Source: Saccharomyces uvarum
Lineage: Eukaryota > Ascomycota > Saccharomycetes > Saccharomycetales > Saccharomycetaceae
Reading direction: 5' to 3'
NCBI GenBank assembly: GCA_947243795.1
Contig: OX365928.1
Coordinates: forward strand, 62,001-126,000
Length of the DNA stretch: 64,000 nt
The notes under the pieces are model-generated. The model had not been told where the DNA came from and did not search any database. It saw nothing but the letters and a program-made list of their open reading frames with translations. Position 1 is the stretch's first letter; every line of letters starts with the position of its first letter. Of this stretch, positions 60,704 to 64,000 are shown piece by piece. The translations under genes and the position numbers were made by a program.

Positions 60704-61483
60704 ATGGAGCCAGAGAGCATAGGCGACGTGGGGATCTTTATCCAGGATGATAATGGTAGTGCGATATCCGGGCCTCGCAAACGTTCTGGCAGTAAGACAT
60801 CTAGTGTGAAGAATACACGGAACTCTAGTAACATCTCCCCGGCATCAATGATCTTTAGAAACTTGCTGATACTGGAGGACGATTTAAGACGTCAAGCTCA
60901 TGAGCAGAAGGTATTGAAATGGCAGTTCACTTTGTTTCTAGCATCTATGGCCGGCGTGGGTGCATTCACATTTTACGAATTGTATTTCACTACAGATTAT
61001 ATCAAGGGATTCCACAGAGTTATTTTGCAATTCACTCTATCTTTCGTCTGCATTACGGTAGTTCTTTTCCACATCAGTGGGCAATATAGAAGAACCATTG
61101 TAATTCCAAGAAGATTCTTCACATCTACTAATAAGGGTATTAGGCAATTCAATGTAAAACTGGTTAAAGTACAGTCTACATGGGACGAGAAATATACAGA
61201 TTCCGTGAGGTTTGTGAGTCGAACCATTGCGTATGGTAACATTTATTGTTTGAAAAGATTTGTGTGGCTTAAAGACGATAACACCATCGTGAAATTTTGG
61301 AAAAGTGTCACAATACAATCCCAACCGAGAATCGGAGCTGTGGACGTAAAACTTGTACTTAACCCCAGAGCATTCAGTGCAGAGATTCGAGAAGGCTGGG
61401 AAATTTATAGAGACGAGTTTTGGGCTAGAGAAGGTGCAAGAAGACGCAAACAAGCGGATGAACTCCGACCCAAATCAGAGTGA
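60704..61483 (+). CDS. SPO7: Spo7, regulatory subunit of Nem1-Spo7 phosphatase
   Basis: Spo7 is the ER/nuclear-membrane partner of the Nem1 phosphatase. The complex dephosphorylates and activates the lipin Pah1, controlling nuclear envelope growth and triacylglycerol synthesis; spo7 mutants fail in sporulation. The 259 residues equal the known length. Two membrane helices are visible (about 73-95, FTLFLASMAGVGAFTFYELYF, and about 106-128, VILQFTLSFVCITVVLFHISG). The cytosolic C-terminal part contains the conserved LVLNPRAFSAEIREGWEIYR block and a basic end. Confidence 0.97.
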   Translation: MEPESIGDVGIFIQDDNGSAISGPRKRSGSKTSSVKNTRNSSNISPASMIFRNLLILEDDLRRQAHEQKVLKWQFTLFLASMAGVGAFTFYELYFTTDYIKGFHRVILQFTLSFVCITVVLFHISGQYRRTIVIPRRFFTSTNKGIRQFNVKLVKVQSTWDEKYTDSVRFVSRTIAYGNIYCLKRFVWLKDDNTIVKFWKSVTIQSQPRIGAVDVKLVLNPRAFSAEIREGWEIYRDEFWAREGARRRKQADELRPKSE

Positions 61484-61759
61484 AATGACGTAAGGACCAT
61501 TCCCCTCGAGAAGTGGTCACGTATCACCTGTGTAAAATTGTATGTACATGTATACATATATATATTCTATTCTATATATTACAGAAACTAAAGTTGTTGT
61601 GTCGTGAAATTTTTGCAAATCCGTCATTTCACATTAGGTTTTCAACAGTATTAGGAAGTCCAGGGGTTGTTGAAATTGGCTAAACAAGAATCTTGTGACA
61701 CATCCCAGAAAAGGTCCAAAAGACAGAAAGGAAAAGATTCGTGCAGTGTGCATATAAGG
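61484..61759 (+). other. SPO7 3' end and FUN14 promoter
   Basis: The 276-bp tandem spacer begins with ATGTACATGTATACATATATATATTC (about 61542-61567), an efficiency-element cluster for SPO7. TCACGTATCACC at 61516-61527 holds a half E-box. The frame of FUN14 is open through 61667-61759 but has no ATG there. Confidence 0.4.
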
Positions 61760-62368
61760 ATGAATTTAGCCTCTAGTATGCATAAATTAATGTTTCGTAA
61801 TTTGAATAGTGGAAAGTACATGTTCAAGAACCTCCCCTTATGGAGGTCTAAGAGTAGTAGTATTAAGCTGGGAGTGCCCTTGACCCGCTCTATTGGACTA
61901 GCCACTGTTGGTGTCGCCGCTAGTGGGCTGCTATTGCTGAATTACCAACCTTCAAGGTTGATATTCAATGATTCTTTAAGTGGGGCTGCAAAGCAAGATA
62001 GCCTTCTAGAATCCTGGGAGCCAAAGGTAGCCAATGATGTGGCTATTACAGAGGAGAAAAGGCACAAAATAAGTAGTCATAAGCAGATGTTTTTAGGATC
62101 ATTGTTCGGTGTGGTTTTAGGGGTCACGGTGGCTAAGATATCTATTCTGTTTATGTATGTGGGTATCACAAGTATGCTACTTTGTGAATGGTTAAGGTAT
62201 AAGGGGTGGATTCGAATCAATTTGAATAACATCAAATCCGTCATTGTTTTAAAGGACGTAGATTTGAAGAAATTGCTTATTGATGGGTTATTAGGCACAG
62301 AATATTTAGGCTTTAAAGTGTTCTTTACATTGAGTTTTGTACTATCAAGCCTAAACGCCAACAAATAA
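61760..62368 (+). CDS. FUN14: Mitochondrial FUN14/FUNDC1-family membrane protein
   Basis: Fun14 is a mitochondrial outer-membrane protein of the FUNDC1 family; the animal relative is a mitophagy receptor, and the yeast role is little defined. The 202-residue protein starts at 61760 (MNLASSMHKLMFRNLN), aligning with the S. cerevisiae start MTLAFNMQRLVFRNLN. The N-terminal ~90 residues are basic and variable, suiting mitochondrial targeting. Three hydrophobic segments are seen (LATVGVAASGLLLLNY, FLGSLFGVVLGVTVAKISILFMYVGITSMLL, and FKVFFTLSFVLSSL). The central helix pair is practically identical to S. cerevisiae, while the first 90 residues are diverged. Confidence 0.96.
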   Translation: MNLASSMHKLMFRNLNSGKYMFKNLPLWRSKSSSIKLGVPLTRSIGLATVGVAASGLLLLNYQPSRLIFNDSLSGAAKQDSLLESWEPKVANDVAITEEKRHKISSHKQMFLGSLFGVVLGVTVAKISILFMYVGITSMLLCEWLRYKGWIRINLNNIKSVIVLKDVDLKKLLIDGLLGTEYLGFKVFFTLSFVLSSLNANK

Positions 62369-62559
62369 GCTTGGTTGACAGCTAGAGACGAATTAGCGTA
62401 CGCTTCTTAATTTTTTGTTTTATTTGTGATATCTCATTTATCGTATACAGTAAATGTACATAAGATTAAGTAAGAGGAAATATTTACTTTAAATAAAACT
62501 TGAAAGTGCTTCACTTTGTGGGTATATATATATATATGTTCTTGTAAATGGAAAGAATT
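62369..62559. terminator. Shared 3' region of FUN14 and ERP2
   Basis: A 191-bp convergent spacer with GTATACAGTAAATGTACATAAG near 62443-62464 and GTATATATATATATATG near 62522-62538, typical polyadenylation efficiency elements for the two strands. Confidence 0.45.
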
Positions 62560-63207
62560 TTAGACGTAATTTTTTTGACGACCAGTGAAGAGGAATTGAA
62601 TAAGTAAGACTTGAGCAACACTTATAATGACGACGACGACCATGATCAGTATAGACAACCATGTCAATCTTGATTCGGTCGAGTTGACGGTAGACATGTT
62701 TCTCCATTCTCTAGCTCTCAAATAGTTTAAGGCCTTGGTGATCCTGTTCAAGTTTCTGTCGATTTCCTCCACAGCATTGTTTGCAATAATATCATCATTG
62801 TTAATTTCAGATTCGGATTCATCAGTCAATGTTTTCTCCATCTCTAACGTAATTTCGACTTTTTTCAAAGCTGTACCGTAGTTATTGGAGAAGCAAAAGC
62901 TGTATTGGCCCACGCCAAATGATTTTAATAGGAAATCGGAATATTTCTTTTGCCTTTCACTAGTAATCACAGCTCCATCTGGAGCTGTGATGTCAAAATC
63001 GATCTCGAAATTACCACCAGTCAGGACTTGGTAACCTACGGCTAGAGAGTCGTCTTCCGAAGCCATGTCGTAGTACAGACATTCCTTGCTGAATGCTGGC
63101 AAAGTGATAGCGACTGGAGCATAACCGGAAGATGCACGCACTGAATTGACTAACGCCAAAATCAGAACAACGAAGAAAGTAGGTAGAGCGAATGAAGATT
63201 TAATCAT
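62560..63207 (-). CDS. ERP2: p24-family COPII cargo protein Erp2
   Basis: Erp2 is a p24/TMED (gamma) protein in the Erv25-Emp24-Erp1-Erp2 complex that cycles between ER and Golgi and sorts GPI-anchored cargo. The 215 residues have a signal peptide (MIKSSFALPTFFVVLILALVNSVRA, cleaved near 25) and a GOLD domain with the conserved Cys pair (C33 in FSKECLYYD and FCFSNNYG). A coiled-coil neck (ANNAVEEIDRNLNRITKALNYL) and one membrane helix (TWLSILIMVVVVIISVAQVLLIQFLF) follow, with a short cytosolic tail GRQKNYV. A CAGCGTG (UPRE-like) lies 13 bp before the ATG. Confidence 0.97.
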   Translation of the reverse strand: MIKSSFALPTFFVVLILALVNSVRASSGYAPVAITLPAFSKECLYYDMASEDDSLAVGYQVLTGGNFEIDFDITAPDGAVITSERQKKYSDFLLKSFGVGQYSFCFSNNYGTALKKVEITLEMEKTLTDESESEINNDDIIANNAVEEIDRNLNRITKALNYLRAREWRNMSTVNSTESRLTWLSILIMVVVVIISVAQVLLIQFLFTGRQKNYV

Positions 63208-63478
63208 GATTATTTTTCAGTCAGCGTGCTCCACGAATGGTCTTATCCTAGTTTGAACGCTTAATGAGAATCGGTAGTGTCGATCCCTAAAGTAAATAAA
63301 TTGAACTGCTGCAGATTATATTAATTTTTCACTTTTAATTAGTGCAAGTTTTGGCAAATCCTAGTTTTCGTGTTTCGGGACACGTCGCTAAAAATAATTG
63401 AAATATAACCAAACGACTTTGTAGAAACCGATCGGTCATTGTACATAACCCCATTGACCTGTAAAATTGGGTGATAAG
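63208..63478 (-). promoter_or_regulatory. ERP2 promoter region
   Basis: A 271-bp AT-rich stretch upstream of ERP2. CAGCGTG at 63220-63226 equals the core of the unfolded-protein-response element but sits in the presumed leader, on the opposite strand. ATTATATTAATTT near 63316-63328 could be TATA-like. No gene is seen. Confidence 0.35.
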
Positions 63479-63636
63479 TTTTGGGATTCCATTTTTATTG
63501 AACGTTATAATGTACTTCAGCTCCCATTAAGTTCGACGACAGCCTAGATCTTTTTTTACTGGTCTGTATTTTATGTCATCTTTTAACACCGTATATAATA
63601 GTAATAGATGGACGATAGTTGAATCTTGTTCCAACA
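63479..63636 (-). mobile_element. Degenerate solo delta LTR (Ty1/Ty2 type), reverse orientation
   Basis: Read on the plus strand, this starts TTTTGGGATTCCATT and ends TTCCAACA, matching the reverse complement of the Ty1/Ty2 delta LTR at both ends. Interior blocks also match: TACTTCAGCTCCC, TTCGACGACAGC, and ATGTCATCTTTTAACACCG running into GTATATAATA, with GACGATAGT near the end. It is about half the length of a full delta (about 330 bp) and has many substitutions, so it is an old, decayed relic with no Ty body. No clear 5-bp target duplication remains. Matching is from memory of the delta sequence. Confidence 0.8.
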
Positions 63637-64000
63637 CTCCTATAACTCGCTTTAGTGTAGTAACTGTTTTTGCAAACATAATCATCCAAACGATCAACCT
63701 ATATAACGTATTCAGCTATCTCTTAAATCTTATTGATTTTTTTGATAACTTATATAAATGACCGCAGCCACACAAATGTTGAAAAATTAGGTTGTGTTGA
63801 TAATTAGTAGTTTAGTAACTTTTAATAATTAAGAATAAGTCGTTCTTTCTTAAATTATATAACCAGTCGGCATGTGTTTTATATACCTTTCCTATATATT
63901 TCAAGAAAGAACTGAATATTCTTCATTATGACCACATAATAAATATACTACTCATTGTCAATGAATCCACTGAACGTTAGCACTGATAAGTCCATTGGAC
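63637..64000. other. AT-rich gene-free end of the window, possible further LTR relic
   Basis: There is no credible gene. From 63777 (TGTTGAAAAATTAG) the sequence has an LTR-like beginning and TATATA-containing, LTR-like composition (ATTATATAACC at 63856-63866, TATATACC at 63881-63888), running to the window edge. I could not match it to a specific Ty family. In S. cerevisiae a proline tRNA gene lies just beyond this point, a site that attracts Ty insertions; no tRNA is visible inside the window. Confidence 0.35.

Noticed and set aside
63573-63761. 62-codon plus-strand frame near the window end
   Set aside because: It begins inside the LTR relic, is AT-driven and has no known counterpart.
63637-64000. 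Search for the proline tRNA gene that follows ERP2 in S. cerevisiae
   Set aside because: No A-box/B-box pair or cloverleaf was seen up to base 64000; by distance it should lie just beyond the window.

Overview
The window is nuclear chromosomal DNA of a budding yeast of the genus Saccharomyces. It corresponds gene for gene to the central left arm of S. cerevisiae chromosome I, from just before RBG1 (YAL036C) to just past ERP2 (YAL007C). Gene order and orientation match the S. cerevisiae order I know, with none missing: RBG1, FUN12, MTW1, FUN19, POP5, PRP45, GIP4, SNC1, MYO4, FRT2, SAW1, DRS2, MAK16, LTE1, PMT2, FUN26, CCR4, ATS1, FUN30, LDS1, PSK1, TPD3, NTG1, SYN8, DEP1, CYS3, SWC3, MDM10, SPO7, FUN14, ERP2. 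The proteins are not those of S. cerevisiae itself. Conserved ones (CYS3, TPD3) differ from the sequences I remember by a few percent, and fast ones (FRT2, LTE1, the SWC3 tail) differ much more. This points to a sibling species such as the mikatae/kudriavzevii/arboricola/uvarum group. I cannot choose among them by eye.

Layout. 0-13 kb: translation and ribosome factors (RBG1, FUN12), kinetochore MTW1, stress-linked FUN19, RNase P/MRP POP5, splicing factor PRP45, Glc7 partner GIP4, and the v-SNARE SNC1 with the only intron recognised. 13-31 kb: MYO4, FRT2, SAW1, the flippase DRS2, ribosome-biogenesis MAK16 and mitotic-exit LTE1. 31-45 kb: PMT2, FUN26, CCR4, ATS1, FUN30 and the spore-wall gene LDS1. 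45-57 kb: PAS kinase PSK1, a likely replication origin, TPD3, NTG1, SYN8, DEP1 and CYS3. 57-63.2 kb: SWC3, MDM10, SPO7, FUN14 and ERP2. The last 0.8 kb has no gene. It holds a decayed reverse-oriented Ty1/Ty2-type delta LTR and an AT-rich stretch that may hold another LTR relic.

These are ordinary single-gene transcription units, not operons. All identified genes are intact. Eight convergent pairs share 3' spacers of about 80-200 bp. Several promoters carry recognisable logic: PAC plus RRPE motifs at RBG1/FUN12 and MAK16, a Cbf1 box at CYS3, STREs at FUN19, MCB/forkhead sites at MTW1, and a middle sporulation element at LDS1.

I found no undescribed system. The points most worth checking are the LTR fossil, the GC-rich blocks around ATS1 and SYN8-DEP1-CYS3, leader hairpins and uORFs at FRT2, SWC3, FUN26 and CYS3, and repeat-driven changes in DEP1, SWC3 and CCR4.
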